In this document: one piece after another, positions 10,746-23,495 of the stretch
Numbering within the stretch: the first letter of the stretch is position 1
Layout: the number at the start of each line of letters is the position of its first letter
Assembly: GCF_026213295.1 (NCBI RefSeq)
Contig: NC_079415.1
Span: 30,377,313-30,441,312 of the forward strand
Length of the DNA stretch: 64,000 nucleotides
Direction of reading: 5' to 3'
From: Gadus chalcogrammus
Taxonomy: Eukaryota > Chordata > Actinopteri > Gadiformes > Gadidae
Notes under the pieces: model-generated
What the model was told of the DNA's origin: nothing
Database searches by the model: none
The model's input: only the letters and a program-made list of their open reading frames with translations
Made by a program: the position numbers and the translations under genes

Positions 10746-11686
10746 AAAAATATCCGGTCTGAAACAAATTTCGGTCTTATTTTTCTATCTTTTTTTGTTT
10801 GCTGATTTATTGCATTGTAAGCTCTTCTGTGCTGTAACTGGCATTGATACACAAGCCTATTGTTATGTAATGCCTGAAATTAAATAATTGACCTGGGGAC
10901 CTGGTTTTGTCGTCATACGTTGTTTTGGTTCAGTGCAGTAACCTGAATGCCATTTTGAGTCTTTTCTGTATGGCTTTACTGTTTGCAATTCAAAACAAAT
11001 GAACCTGGATTCTAACTACTAGTTGTATGCTGTAATGACTTAACTAAATGCGAAGAGATTGCAGCTTTAGAATAGTGAACATGTTTGTTAATAAGTGTCA
11101 AAGTATTTGTGAGTTACACATGAACAATACCCCACTTTAGAATAGGGAACATATTTTGATTTAAGACTTAATTAATAGTTAATATGGATAATATTACCAC
11201 TTGTAGGTTTGGGTTGTATTCCATAAGTATAGACTATACTAATTCAGAGTAATAAAGACGGAATACCTGTTCTTGTGGTATTGCCCCTTTACAAGGCCCC
11301 AATGATGCCTTGGTTATTAGCATCGTTACTCATATCCAATAACGGCTTTATTTACAGTAATTAAACAATAATTTGGAGGTTATATTGCTATATAACTATT
11401 ATTATTATTATTATTATATAATGTTTTTATGAGGACTGTAGAAAATACCAGCCTCGGGGAAAGTTAATTCAAGTCAATTGTTTTTGTATTACTCTTAATC
11501 CCAGTTACAGTGGCATATCACCATTAAATCACCACAATGTCTCTGGTTAAAACAGCTCTTGGTCTGTGTTTTTTCTTTAAAAAATTGAACATATTTGCAC
11601 ACACTTCAATGCATTTGGAGTAGCCTACAACATAAATTAATGTGGCCAAACCCAACCAGGGAATTGTGTGTCTGTGGGGGCGGAGC

Positions 11687-11762
11687 CAGGTGTTAGGGGA
11701 GGAGGCAGGTGTTAGGGGAGGAGTCAGGTGTTAGGGGAGGAGTCAGGTGTTAGGGGAGGAGA
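11687..11762 (+). promoter_or_regulatory. 19-bp promoter minisatellite, TRIM 2
   Basis: Four copies of the CAGGTGTTAGGGGAGGAG unit, at the same distance from the donor at 11897 as in copy 1. Confidence 0.5.
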
Positions 11763-12004
11763 GTAGAGGATGTCTTGATCAGGAAACTAAATCTAACATT
11801 CATAGGAACCAAAGCTACCCGAAGTGGAAGCAGTTCTCTCTTTCAGGAGGAAAATAAATCAATTTTTATAGTCTGAAAGACAGAAACCACAGCAAGGTGA
11901 GAATAACAGCACAACTTCGAGATAAGTTAACACCTTGCTACCCGTTATAGAATTTAACGTATTGAAAATGCTTGATACATAAACCTTGTCATCTGTGTCT
12001 AGGA

Positions 12005-13636
12005 ATGGCCTCTGCTAAAACATCCTGTACTGAAGATAACCTTTTATGTTCCATCTGTCTGGATGTGTTCAGAAACCCAGTTTCTACACGATGTGGACAC
12101 AACTTCTGCAGAACCTGTATTACAAAGTTCTGGGATAAAAAACAAAACTACAATTGTCCTACTTGCAACCATCTGTTCCAAACTAGACCTGATCTACAGG
12201 TCAATACCCTCTTATCAGAGATGGCCGCTCAGTGTAGAACATCCGTACAAGTAAAAGTGCAGCCATGTGTTGAACCAGCAGAAGTTCCATGTGACGTCTG
12301 TACTGGGACCCAGCTGAAGGCCGTGAAGTCCTGTCTAGTGTGTCTTATCTCTTACTGCCAAACCCACCTTGAGCCACATCAGAGAGTCGCAGGCCTGAAG
12401 AAACATCGGCTGGTCGAGCCTATGGACCGTCTGGAAGACAGAATGTGTAAGAAACACAATCAACTACTGGAGCTCTTTTGCATGAATGACCAGTTTTGTG
12501 TGTGTCAGATCTGCACAGAGACAGACCACAGGTTCCATCATGCTATACCTCTAAAGGTGGAATATGAAGTGAAGATGGCCAAGCTGGGGAAGATGGAGGC
12601 TGAAGTTCAGCAGATGGTCCAGGAGAGAAAACAAAAGATTGAGGAGATTAAAGACACAGTCAAACGCAGCAAAGCAGACGCAGACAGAGAGATAGCTGAT
12701 GGTGTACAGGTCCTCACTGCTCTGATGCACCAAATTGAAAAGTGCCAGGAGGATCTCAACCAAATGGTTAAAGAGAGACTGAAAGACACAGAGAAACAAG
12801 CTGAAGACCTCATCAAAGAGCTTGAGCAGGAAATAGAAGATCTGACCAATAGAAGCTCAAAAGTGAAGCCGCTCTCACACACTGAAGACCACTTCCACTT
12901 CCTCCAGGCCTTCAGATCCCTGAAGGATCCTCCACCCACCAGGGACTGGACGACGGTGGAGGTCCGTCCTCCGTCATACGTAGGGACCTTGAGGAGATCC
13001 CTGGATCAGCTGGAGGAGACACTGAACATGGAGATGAAGAAGCTGCCTGATGGTGAACTGAAGAGTGTCCAGCAGTATGAAGTAGATGTTACTCTGGATC
13101 CTGATACAGCCCATCCCAGGCTCATCCTGTCTAAAGATGGGAAACTAGTACGTGATGGAGTTGTAGGGAAGGAAGTCCCAGGCAACCCTAAGAGATTTAC
13201 AAAGTATATACATGTTCTCACGAGGCAGAGCTTCTCCTCAGGGAGATTTTACTTTGAGGTCCAGAGTAAAGACAAGACTGCATGGTATGTAGGAGTGGCC
13301 AGAGAGTCCATCGACAGAAAAGGTGAGAGCTTAATGACCCCTGAGACAGGTTACTGGTCTCTTTTCTTGGATGGATGGAAGGAGGGTTTGGTATTTACTG
13401 CTTTCCCGCCTGTCTGTGTCCCTCTGAGAGCTGAGATCCAGAAGGTGGGGGTGTTTGTTGATTATGATGAGGGTCTGGTCTCCTTCTATGATGTGGAAGC
13501 CAGGGTTCATCTCTACTCTGCTACTGGCTGCACCTTTAGTGAGCCTCTCTATCCATTCCTCTGTCCATGTTACTGTGATTATGAAGGTACAAACTCTGCC
13601 CCCCTGATCATCTCACGGGTCAATCAAACAGACTAG
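12005..13636 (+). CDS. TRIM family E3 ubiquitin ligase-like protein, copy 2
   Basis: 543 residues, single coding exon, start directly after the acceptor at 12002. RING cysteines and histidine are complete (C15, C18, C30, H32, C35, C38, C51, C54; the last pair reads CPTC where copies 1 and 3 read CPIC). Both B-boxes, coiled coil and PRY-SPRY are intact. Differences from copy 1 include the B-box 2 region (LFCMNDQFCVC against LYCLIDQVCVC) and SPRY residues (KEGLVFTAFPPVCVP against KKGLVFTDFPPVHLP). By family a cytosolic ubiquitin ligase with a SPRY recognition face. No frame damage, so likely functional. Confidence 0.92.
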   Translation: MASAKTSCTEDNLLCSICLDVFRNPVSTRCGHNFCRTCITKFWDKKQNYNCPTCNHLFQTRPDLQVNTLLSEMAAQCRTSVQVKVQPCVEPAEVPCDVCTGTQLKAVKSCLVCLISYCQTHLEPHQRVAGLKKHRLVEPMDRLEDRMCKKHNQLLELFCMNDQFCVCQICTETDHRFHHAIPLKVEYEVKMAKLGKMEAEVQQMVQERKQKIEEIKDTVKRSKADADREIADGVQVLTALMHQIEKCQEDLNQMVKERLKDTEKQAEDLIKELEQEIEDLTNRSSKVKPLSHTEDHFHFLQAFRSLKDPPPTRDWTTVEVRPPSYVGTLRRSLDQLEETLNMEMKKLPDGELKSVQQYEVDVTLDPDTAHPRLILSKDGKLVRDGVVGKEVPGNPKRFTKYIHVLTRQSFSSGRFYFEVQSKDKTAWYVGVARESIDRKGESLMTPETGYWSLFLDGWKEGLVFTAFPPVCVPLRAEIQKVGVFVDYDEGLVSFYDVEARVHLYSATGCTFSEPLYPFLCPCYCDYEGTNSAPLIISRVNQTD

Positions 13637-14018
13637 GACCTTTGTTTTGATAATAAAATAAAAACAACCCAAACAACTGATGATGTTTCTTGAATTAGAA
13701 TCTATACTATGTGAGATCTGAGAGCTCTGCATTCATGTTGTACTGCTGGCATTTAACAACGAGAGATTCAGAAGGAAGTGAACCCTGAATATTATAAAAT
13801 ATAACCCATTGTAAATTATTAGATAACATTATAGTCTTCATTGTCTGTTTTCTCCAGTTTTTTTAAGTTTTACTTCTATACAATTGTTAATTGTTGCAGT
13901 TACGTAGAGCATGGTTTGAGGATTAATGTGTATATCATAATCATCTAAACATTACTAGCAGTTCATAAGTCTGAATCATGAATGACAAAGCAATCAAATG
14001 TAAAAACATTATGGTTTC

Positions 14019-14024
14019 AATAAA
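14019..14024 (+). terminator. Poly(A) signal, TRIM 2
   Basis: AATAAA about 380 bp after the stop, equivalent to the copy 1 signal. A closer AATAAAATAAAA run lies just after the stop and could be an alternative. Confidence 0.45.
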
Positions 14025-16280
14025 AATGGAAAAAAAGCTAAGGTGTCTAATTATTTTTAATGTCCACCATACATCAACCCAACATGGGTAACATGTGTCT
14101 CCTTGTTTGTGAGTACCATGACTTTGTCTCTCTCCTCTCCTCTCCATTGTCTCCTCTTAGTTTCTCCTCTCTCCTTCCTCTCTCTTCTCTTCCTCCTCTC
14201 TCCTACCTCTGCTCTCCTTTTTTAGCTCATCCAGGATTGGGTTAAGTATTGTCTTGCATACACATTACATGTGTGTAAATACCCTCTTGACTTGTCTCTG
14301 CTATAGTCTACTACCTGTGCTCTGGCGCATACAAGCAGCAGTCCCAAAATTAGTGTTATGAGCGACACCCAGTGGCGGGAGCGGGTATCAACACAGAGGG
14401 GCGGAAAGTTATTTGTGGGCGCCTAATAATACTCTTGTAGTACATTTAATCAGACTATTTATGTTCCAATTAATAATGGGACTATTTATAGTCCAATTAA
14501 TATGTCACAATACTGTGAGAAATTGTCCTCTTTTTATTTTTTGCATTATATCGCATTATTAAGGTATGAATTACAGCCAGCTGCCACTCATTAGTTAATG
14601 ACGTCCTTCATTACTTCATGTTGGCTTCTTTGAGCAGGTGCCGTTTAGAACGTGCAGTCACGTGGTTGTTCGCCGGTAGAAGGCGGTGAATGTCTGCGGT
14701 TGTGTAGACTTCAGGGTAAAGGGGGTTGGCGCGTGGTGCTCATGGGTCAGATTGCCGTCTCTCTGTCTCCCACCTCAGGGCTCCCCGGCACTACCGAAGC
14801 AAACCACACGGCTTCACGTGGCGCTTTGGTTGTTCCCACCACCGCACCGAGGGGAGAGGGAGGAGGAGAAGCTTTCTGCCTTCTCTTGACGAGTTGTTAT
14901 TTCAATGTGTGGCGACGCTGGTCGAATTCGGAGCTTCAAGAAGAACACGCACCAAGAAAAAAATAAAAATTGACGTAAGTGAAAGATTATAGGCAGTTAG
15001 GCAGGTAGATGAATAACATGAATGGGTTAAATTAATGGAACATGTATACGGTGTTGACTCTGGCTGGGGTGTCGGGGATAGCCGCAGCAGACAGAGTGGG
15101 AGACGTCTTCCGCTGTCGCTCTCCAAGGTGGTGAACTCCGGCTGAGTGACGTCACACGCTTTGGGCAAGCCCCTGACCGCGTGGTTTTAGGGAATCACCC
15201 CCGCTATACATACTCCGTTTAAAAAGTAAGTAAGTAGGAATGTGAAACACTTTGCAGGAAGAACTACCTATACCGACCAAGATGATCGAAAAAAATCGAA
15301 GCATAGAATTGTAGAATGATTCTTTGTGCGATAAAAAAGCTCAATGGCATTAAAAAAATAGGCTCGTTGTGTGAGGCTAGTCCGTCTGGTTCCTAAACCA
15401 TCTCTCACCTACAATTATAGAAGATCATGTTAGCCAAACTATACCTCACAAAGTGACCATTATCAGGGGTTTGTATCCTGATGAAGATGAAGGCCCAGGT
15501 CTGGGCTGCTCAGGGAGGACATTGGGGATCCTTCGCGGACGAGGAGTCTAAACAAACCAACCAAGCGGGTCCCCTGAGCCCCTCAACAGTCCTGGTTCAT
15601 TGAGGGGCTGCAGGGCTGCCGGCTCCCCTGTGAACGCCCCTTCAGTTCAGCTTCAATAGGAGGACAGGTGTGTCACATCAGAGCCTAATCAGCAGGGGAC
15701 CGGGTCACCCTATCAGTCAATCAGAGGTGATGCCTTAACCAGCAGGTGACCGGGTCACCCTATCAGCCAATCAGAGGTGATGCCTGAACCAGCACGTGAA
15801 CGGGTCACCCTATCAGCCAGTCAGAGGTGGTGCCTGAACCAGCAGGTGTTTCACCTAGAGAGGGAGTCAGCAAATAGAAATAATGCAAACCGATTCATAA
15901 ATGGCATACAAAAGATGTTGAGTTATCGATTAAAAGTCCTGGATTTATGAATTCAGATCCTTCCGTGAACTACGGGCCGTTCTGTGGTTTTCTGAAGGTG
16001 CGGCACCAACTGCCAAGCTCCACCAGGAACTAGCGATTCAAATAACCCAAAGGATTCCTGGAATTGTTGAGTCACCGTTTATTAAAATGAAAACCAAACT
16101 CAAATATAAGTAGCATGTGCAGCGCAGCACACCGCCAGCAGACTTGGCCTTTCTTGCAAGCCCAAAGAAAAACGTACCCTCATTTGCGTTAAATGTTGTG
16201 TCGTCTGAAGCATTATGACATCCACTAAGGGTTTAGGATTTAGAGGGCTTAAATACTAGCTTAGCTACTAGCCTTAAAGG

Positions 16281-16328
16281 TCATCAGAATCAGAAATACT
16301 TTATTGATCCCAGGGGGAAATTGTTGTT
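16281..16328 (+). mobile_element. Retroposon 3'-tail-like sequence
   Basis: CAGAATCAGAAATACTTTAT followed by TGATCCC and GGGGGAAATTG, a sequence I know as a widespread 3' end of fish non-LTR elements. Also present at 24679-24726 in unit 3, absent from the same position in unit 1. No coding part is visible. Confidence 0.5.
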
Positions 16329-16435
16329 CCATTGTTTATTCCAGGTGCTCCATACAAATCAATACATTTCATCTCCCTCTCTCTGTCTCTGTATTTCCTG
16401 ATCTCTCCCCTAGTCACTAAAGACTGAATGAATTT

Positions 16436-16656
<221 letters not shown>

Positions 16657-18002
16657 ACATTGGTTTCATACTGAGGTATGGTGACCCCTGTTTGTGTGTG
16701 TGCGTGTCCTGTGTTTGTGTGTATAACAGGAAAATAAAGAACCTTATATGATGAAATCATAGCCACCAAACACAAAAAGTATTCCCTTGTTTTTTGTTGT
16801 TTGTTTGATGAAAGGTGATGAAAGGTGGGTTACATAGTAGTGTTGTTGATTCATCCTGGTCCATATCTCAATTAAAATGCCTAACATTTTAAAAAGTATG
16901 TAAATATGCCCTCAAATGACCCTCTACTAAACACACACTACTGCACGCATTAACTGATGCTGGCAGTTTCGGGTTATCAGGTAACGTCAATCAAATGTTC
17001 TGGCTCCACCCCAGAGACGGTGAAAACCTGATCTGCAATCAAGCCCCGCCCCTCAGAGGGAATCTACCGTTTCCCTGCAGTCAGCCAGAATGCATTTTTT
17101 ACATTCCGAGAGTGGGCCATCTTCAACAGCGTGTTTGGTTTCACTTCATAACCTGACTGCAAGTTACTTTATTACTGTAACTGTATTGTCCTAAATGTGA
17201 TTCCAAGCTAGGAGATAGGTCCCAAAGTTTGCAGAGAATAATCAAGAAAGAAAGAATAAAATGTGCGTAGAACAACAGTTGAGCGCTGCATGCAGCACTC
17301 ACCTAATTAAGGCGAGGCAACTAGTGGCCCACCGAGTGCTGTTTACATAGCGGCTAGCATATTTGCACTGCTAGCACAGATCTTGATGGCTACGGCAATC
17401 ATTGTAAAATATATATATTACATTAGGTCAAAATGGCAAGTGGAGCCCGAACTCACCCTCTCACTAAACTAAAACCACCCACGTATTCTCGCTTCTAACA
17501 GGAAATGTGAAACCGGACTGGTCGTCATGTTGGTGTGCATTGTTTAGCCTGGAATACATCATGGTGTCTCAGCATTAGTGCTTAAGCCGAATACAGTTTA
17601 GAGAGTGCCCCAAAGAAGCCATGAGGTTTAACAGGTGGTTAATGAACAAGGCCTTTTGGAATACTGAATCCAGATGTAAACATGCCACTAGATGCCCTAA
17701 ATATGTTTAAAAGATATTGTGTCAATCTGTAGTGTAGCCTATCATATTATTATTTCATTAGATCTTGTTATCATTATGATGGGGGAGAGTAAGGCTCATT
17801 TTAAGAAATGACATGATATTACTCCTGTGCTGCTCTTCCTAAAGATACATTCTTGAGAAAACACCTGAAATGTTGTGCCTTGATTCATTCCCTAATCTTT
17901 TATACTATGATTACAGCAACATTCTCTTTTTTACTAAGGTCATCATGTGTTGTTGTTTCAGTACTTCATTACACATTCATGACATGACAATAATGATGAC
18001 TG

Positions 18003-18410
18003 GTTAGGGGAATTTCAGTACAGAGGACGGGCAAGTCTCTGGAGTTCCGGGTGTTTGGAATGTTGGTCATCAAGAAGGACAGGAAGATAGTGTCTCACCA
18101 ATCAGCCAGTCATCCCCTCCCCATCATAAATATGCACATTTGTCAAGGAAGCTCCAACATTTCAGATAGATGTATATCATACCGCCGTCTTCATGATGAA
18201 GGCTACACTCATGACTCATCTAACTGTTAACCGTAGAGAATGTTTTGTTGATCCAATTACAGGTGCACACACAAAACCCTGAGCGACTTTGGGGAATGTG
18301 CAAATCAACTATGTGGAGACTATGAGGAAACCATACACAATATATCCTGAAAGATTAATTAGATGTTATTGAGTCGACCACTGGGAATGCTATTCCATGA
18401 CATACGAAAA
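18003..18410 (+). pseudogene. Merlin/ISXO2-like transposase remnant (unit 3)
   Basis: Third copy of the fragment, with the same eight-base difference before LTVN as unit 2. This suggests units 2 and 3 are closer to each other here than to unit 1. Confidence 0.6.
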
Positions 18411-19340
18411 AAATATCTGGTCTGAAACAAATTTCGGTCATATTTTTCTATCTTTTTTGGTTTGCTGATTTATTGCTTGGTAAGCACCTCTGTGCTGTAA
18501 CTGGCATTGATACACAAGCCTATAGTTATGTAATGCCTGAAATTAAATAATTGACCTGGGGACCTGTTTTTGTCTTTATACGTGGTTTTGGTTCAGTGCA
18601 GTAACCTGAATGCCATTTTGAGTCTTTTCTGTATGGCTTTACTGTTTGCAATTCAAAACAAATGAACCTGGATTCTAACTACTAGTTGTATGCTGTAATG
18701 ACTTAACTAAATGCGAAGAGATTGCAGCTTTAGAATAGTGAACATGTTTGTTAATAAGGGTCAAAGTATTTGTGAGTTACACATGAACAATACCCCACTT
18801 TAGAATAGGGAACATATTTTGATTTAAGACTTAATTAATAGTTAATATGGATAACATTACCACTTGTAGGTTTGGGTTGTATTCCATAAGAATAGACTAT
18901 ACTAATTCAGAGTAATAAAGACGGAATACCTGTTCTTGTGGTATTGCCCCTTTACAAGGCCCCAATGATGCCTTGGTTATTAGCATCGTTACTCATATCC
19001 AATAACGGCTTTATTTACAGTAATTAAACAATAATTAGGGGGTTATATTGTTATATAAATTTTGTTATTATATAATGTTTTTATGAGGACTGTAGAAAAT
19101 ACCAGCCTCGGGGAAAGTTAATTCAAGTCAATTGTTTTTGTATTACTCTTAATCCCAGTTACAGTGGCATATCACCATTAAATCACCACAATGTCTCTGG
19201 TTAAAACAGCTCTTGGTCTGTGTTTTGTCTTTAAAAAATTGAACATATTTGCACACACTTCAATGCATTTGGAGTAGCCTACAACGTAAATTAATGTGGC
19301 CAAACCCAATCAGTGAATTGTGTGTCTGTGTGGGCGGAGT

Positions 19341-19416
19341 CAGGTGTTAGGGGAGGAGGCAGGTGTTAGGGGAGGAGGCAGGTGTTAGGGGAGGAGTCAG
19401 GTGTTAGGGGAGGAGA
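19341..19416 (+). promoter_or_regulatory. 19-bp promoter minisatellite, TRIM 3
   Basis: Four copies of the 19-bp G-rich unit ahead of the non-coding exon, whose donor is at about 19559. Confidence 0.5.
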
Positions 19417-19666
19417 GTAGAGGATGTCTTGATCAGGAAACTGAATCTAACATTCATAGGAACCAAAGCTACCCGAAGTGGAAGCAGTCCTCTCTTTCAG
19501 GAGGAAAATAAATAAAAAAATTTTAACAAATAGTCTGAAAGACAGAAACCACAGCAAGGTGAGAATAACAGCACAACTTCGAGATAAGTTAACACCTTGC
19601 TACCCGTTATAGAATTTAACGTATTGAAAATGCTTGATACATAAACCTTTTCATCTGTGTCTAGGA

Positions 19667-21301
19667 ATGGCCTCTGCTAAAAAATCCTGTACTGAAGATA
19701 ACCTTTTATGTTCCATCTGTCTGGATGTGTTCAGAAACCCAGTTTCTACACGATGTGGACACAACTTCTGCAGAACCTGTATTACAAAGTTCTGGGATAA
19801 AAAACAAAACTACAATTGTCCTATTTGCAACCATCTGTTCCAAACTAGACCTTATCTACAGGTCAATACCCTTTTATCAGAGATGGCCGCTCAGTGTAGA
19901 ACATCCGTACCAGTAAAAGTGCAGCCATGTGTTGAACCAGCAGAAGTTCCCTGTGACGTCTGTACTGGGACCCAGCTGAAGGCCGTGAAGTCCTGCCTAG
20001 TGTGTCTTATCTCTTACTGCCAAACCCACCTGGAGCCACATCAGAGAGTCGCAGGCCTGAAGAAACATCGGCTGGTCGAGCCTATGGACCGTCTGGAAGA
20101 AATAATGTGCAAGAAACACAATCAACTACTGGAGCTCTATTGCTTGATTGACCAGGTTTGTGTGTGTCAGATCTGCACAGAGACAGACCACAGGTTCCAT
20201 CATGCTGTACCTCTAAAGGAGGAATATGAAGTGAAGCTGGCCCAGCTGGGGAAGATGGAGGCTGAAGTTCAGCAGATGATCCATGAGAGAAAACAAAAGA
20301 TTAAGGAGATTAAAGACACAGTCAAACGCAGCAAAGCAGACGCAGCAAGAGAGATAGCGGGAAGTGTGCAGGTCCTCACTGCTCTGATGCACCAAATTGA
20401 AAAGTGCCAGGAGGATCTCAACCAAATGGTTAAAGAGAGACTGAAAGACACAGAGAAACAAGCTGAAGACCTCATCAAAGAGCTTGAGCAGGAAATAGAA
20501 GATCTGACCAATAAAAGCTCAAAAGTGAAGCCGCTCTCACACATTGAAGACCACTTCCACTTCCTCCAGGCCTTCAGATCCCTGACGGATCCTCCACCCA
20601 CCAGGGACTGGATGACAGTGGAGGTCCGTCCTCCGTCACACGTAGGGACCTTGAGGAGATCCCTGGATCAGCTGGAGGAGACACTGAGCATGGAGATGAA
20701 GAAGCTGCCTGATGGTGAACTGAAGAGTGTCCAGCAGTATGAAGTAGATGTTACTCTGGATCCTGATACAGCTCATCCCAGGCTCATCCTGTCTAAAGAT
20801 GGGAAACTAGTACGTGATGGAGTTGTAGAGAAGGAAGTCCCAGACAACCCCAGACAAAGATTTACAAAGTATATACATGTTCTCACGAGGCAGAGCTTCT
20901 CCTCAGGGAGATTTTACTTTGAGGTCCAGAGTAAAGACAAGACTGCATGGTATATAGGAGTGGCCAGAGAGTCCATCGACAGAAAAGGTGAGAGCTTAAT
21001 GACCCCTGAGACGGGTTACTGGTCTCTTTTCTTGGATGGAGGGAAGAAGGGTTTGGTATTTACTGATTTCCCGCCAGTCCGTGTCCCTCTGAGAGCTGAG
21101 CTCCAGAAGGTGGGGGTGTTTGTTGATTATGATGAGGGTCTGGTCTCCTTCTATGATGTGGAAGCCAGGGTTCATCTCTACTCTGCTACTGGCTGCACCT
21201 TTAGTGAGCCTCTCTATCCATTCCTTTGTCCATGTAACTATGATTATGAAGGTACAAACTCTGCCCCCCTGATCATCTCACCTGTCAATCAAACAGACTA
21301 G
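19667..21301 (+). CDS. TRIM family E3 ubiquitin ligase-like protein, copy 3
   Basis: 544 residues in one coding exon. One residue longer than copies 1 and 2 because of an extra codon in the linker before SPRY (DNPRQRF against DNPKRF). RING, two B-boxes, coiled coil and PRY-SPRY are complete. It looks like a mosaic: the B-box region matches copy 1 (LLELYCLIDQVCVC) while the coiled coil end and SPRY follow copy 2 (KVKPLSH, LSKDGKLVRDGVV). SPRY loop: GGKKGLVFTDFPPVRVP. Intact and probably expressed; ligase function is inferred from the family. Confidence 0.92.
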   Translation: MASAKKSCTEDNLLCSICLDVFRNPVSTRCGHNFCRTCITKFWDKKQNYNCPICNHLFQTRPYLQVNTLLSEMAAQCRTSVPVKVQPCVEPAEVPCDVCTGTQLKAVKSCLVCLISYCQTHLEPHQRVAGLKKHRLVEPMDRLEEIMCKKHNQLLELYCLIDQVCVCQICTETDHRFHHAVPLKEEYEVKLAQLGKMEAEVQQMIHERKQKIKEIKDTVKRSKADAAREIAGSVQVLTALMHQIEKCQEDLNQMVKERLKDTEKQAEDLIKELEQEIEDLTNKSSKVKPLSHIEDHFHFLQAFRSLTDPPPTRDWMTVEVRPPSHVGTLRRSLDQLEETLSMEMKKLPDGELKSVQQYEVDVTLDPDTAHPRLILSKDGKLVRDGVVEKEVPDNPRQRFTKYIHVLTRQSFSSGRFYFEVQSKDKTAWYIGVARESIDRKGESLMTPETGYWSLFLDGGKKGLVFTDFPPVRVPLRAELQKVGVFVDYDEGLVSFYDVEARVHLYSATGCTFSEPLYPFLCPCNYDYEGTNSAPLIISPVNQTD

Positions 21302-21740
21302 GACCTTTGTTTGGATAATAAAATAAAAACAACCCAAACAACTGATTATGTTTCTTGAATTAGAATCTATACTATGTGAGATCTGAGAGCTCTGCATTCA
21401 TGTTGTACTGCTGGCATTTAACAACGAGAGATTCAGAAGGAAGTGAACCCTGAATATTAAAAAATATAACCCATTGTAAATTATTAGATAACATTATATT
21501 CTTCATTGTCTGTTTTCTCCAGTTTTTTTAAGTTTTACTTCTATATATATTCTATATATTCTATATGAGTTTTACTTCTATATATATATAATATATTATA
21601 TATAATTGTTAATTGTTGCAGTTACGTAGAGCATGGTTTGAGGATTAATGTGTATATCATAATCATCTAAACATTACTAGCAGTTCATAAGTCTGAATCA
21701 TGAATGACAAAGCAATCAAATGTAAAAACATTATGGTTTC

Positions 21741-21746
21741 AATAAA
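21741..21746 (+). terminator. Poly(A) signal, TRIM 3
   Basis: AATAAA in the same context as copies 1 and 2. Confidence 0.45.
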
Positions 21747-22788
21747 AATGGAAAAAAAGCTAAGGTGTCGAATTATTTTTAATGTCCACCATACAACAAC
21801 CCAACATGGGTAACATGTGTCTCCTTGTTTGTGAGTACCATGACTTTGTCTCTCTCCTCTCCTCTCCATCGTCTCCTCTTAGTTTCTCCTCTCTCCTTCC
21901 TCTCTCTTCTCTTCCTCCTCTCTCCTAGCTCTGCTCTCCTTTTTAGCTCATCCAGGATTGGGTTAAGTATTGTCTTGCATACACATTACATGTGTGTAAA
22001 TACCCTCTTGACTTGTCTCTGCTAAAGTCTACTACCTGTGCTCTGGCGCATACAAGCAGCAGTCCCAAAATTAGTGTTATGAGCGACACCCAGTGGCGGA
22101 AGCGGGTATCACCACAGAGGGGCAGAAAGTTATTTGTGGGCACCTAATAATACTCTTTTGTAGTACATTTAATCAGACTATTTATGTTCCAATTAATAAT
22201 GGGACTAGTTATAGTCCAATTAATATGTCACAATACTGTGAGAAATTGTCCTCTTTTTATTTTTTGCATTCGCATTATTAAGGTATGAATTACAGCCAGC
22301 TGCCACTCATTAGTTAATGACGTCCTTCATTACCTCATGTTGGCTTCTTTGAGCGGGTGCCGTTTAGAACGTGCAGGCACGTGGTTGTTCGCCGGTAGAA
22401 GGCGGTGAATGTCTGCGGTTGTGTAGACATTAGGGTAAAGGGGGTTGGCGCGTGGTGCTCATGGGTCAGATTGCCGTCTCTCTGTCTCCCACCTCAGGGC
22501 TCCCCGGCACTACCGAAGCAAACCACACGGCTTCAGGTGGCGCTTTGGTTGTTCCCACCACCGCACCGAGGGGAGAGGGAGGAGGAGAAGCTTTCTACCT
22601 TCTCTTGACGTGTTGTTATTTTAATGTGTGTTGACGCTGGTCGACTTCGGAGCTTCAAGAAGAACACGCACCAAGAAAAAACAAAAAATTGACATAAGTG
22701 AAAGATTATAGGCAGGTAGGCGTAGGCAGGTAGATGAATAACATGAATGGGTTAAATTAATGGAACATGTATACGGAGTTGACTCTGG

Positions 22789-23495
22789 CCGTTTCTCAAT
22801 TCGTAGCACGCGTACTACGGACTCGATGACTTGCTAGCACGTACTTGGCAAGTCTGTACTTCAAGCACATACTTGCGAGCACGCGAGTACGTACCTGCAA
22901 TTGGAACAGCAGCGGACTCGATGACGTCACCACCTCTGCTCGTCCGTTAACTGTGCTACGGCCTCATTTAGGCATATACTACTGAACAATATAAACAAAT
23001 GATATAAAACAAAATCCCAGCCTCTTTCATTTTCAAATAGTATGTAAATATTCCGATTGAATAACAATTGAAAAGATATGAGTGTCCTGTCATGTGTATA
23101 AGCTATACACACACGACATTACATATATATATTTATATATTATTATTATTATATTAGGCCTATATATTATATATTATATAAATATATATATAAGTTAAGA
23201 GTAACTTAAGCTACAGTTGTAACTTGTGCGTCTTCTCCATATTGTCCGCCCTCGTACTGCTGCGAGTGCGAAATGCATCCTGGGATTTATAGCGGGAGCA
23301 AGCACACACGAGCCACCTCCGATGCATGCTCGGTGAAACGGCGATATCGAGCACGCATCCAGAACACTTCCGGGTTTTACGACAGTACTCGCTTGATGCG
23401 TGCTTCGAATTGGAACAGTGCTCGGGCAACGACTGATGACGTTTCACGAGTCCACGAGCACACGAGCACGCACAAGTACGCGAATTGAGAAACGG
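22789..23495. mobile_element. MITE with long imperfect inverted repeats, private to unit 3
   Basis: 707 bp. Ends are CCGTTTCTCAATTCG and its inverse, and about 120 bp at each end are related in inverted orientation, rich in GCACG/CGTAC words. Units 1 and 2 have the uninterrupted GACTCTGGCTGGGGTGTCGG. Flanks GACTCTGG and GCTTCTGG could be an 8-bp duplication with two changes. No transposase frame; the middle is AT-rich. Confidence 0.75.
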
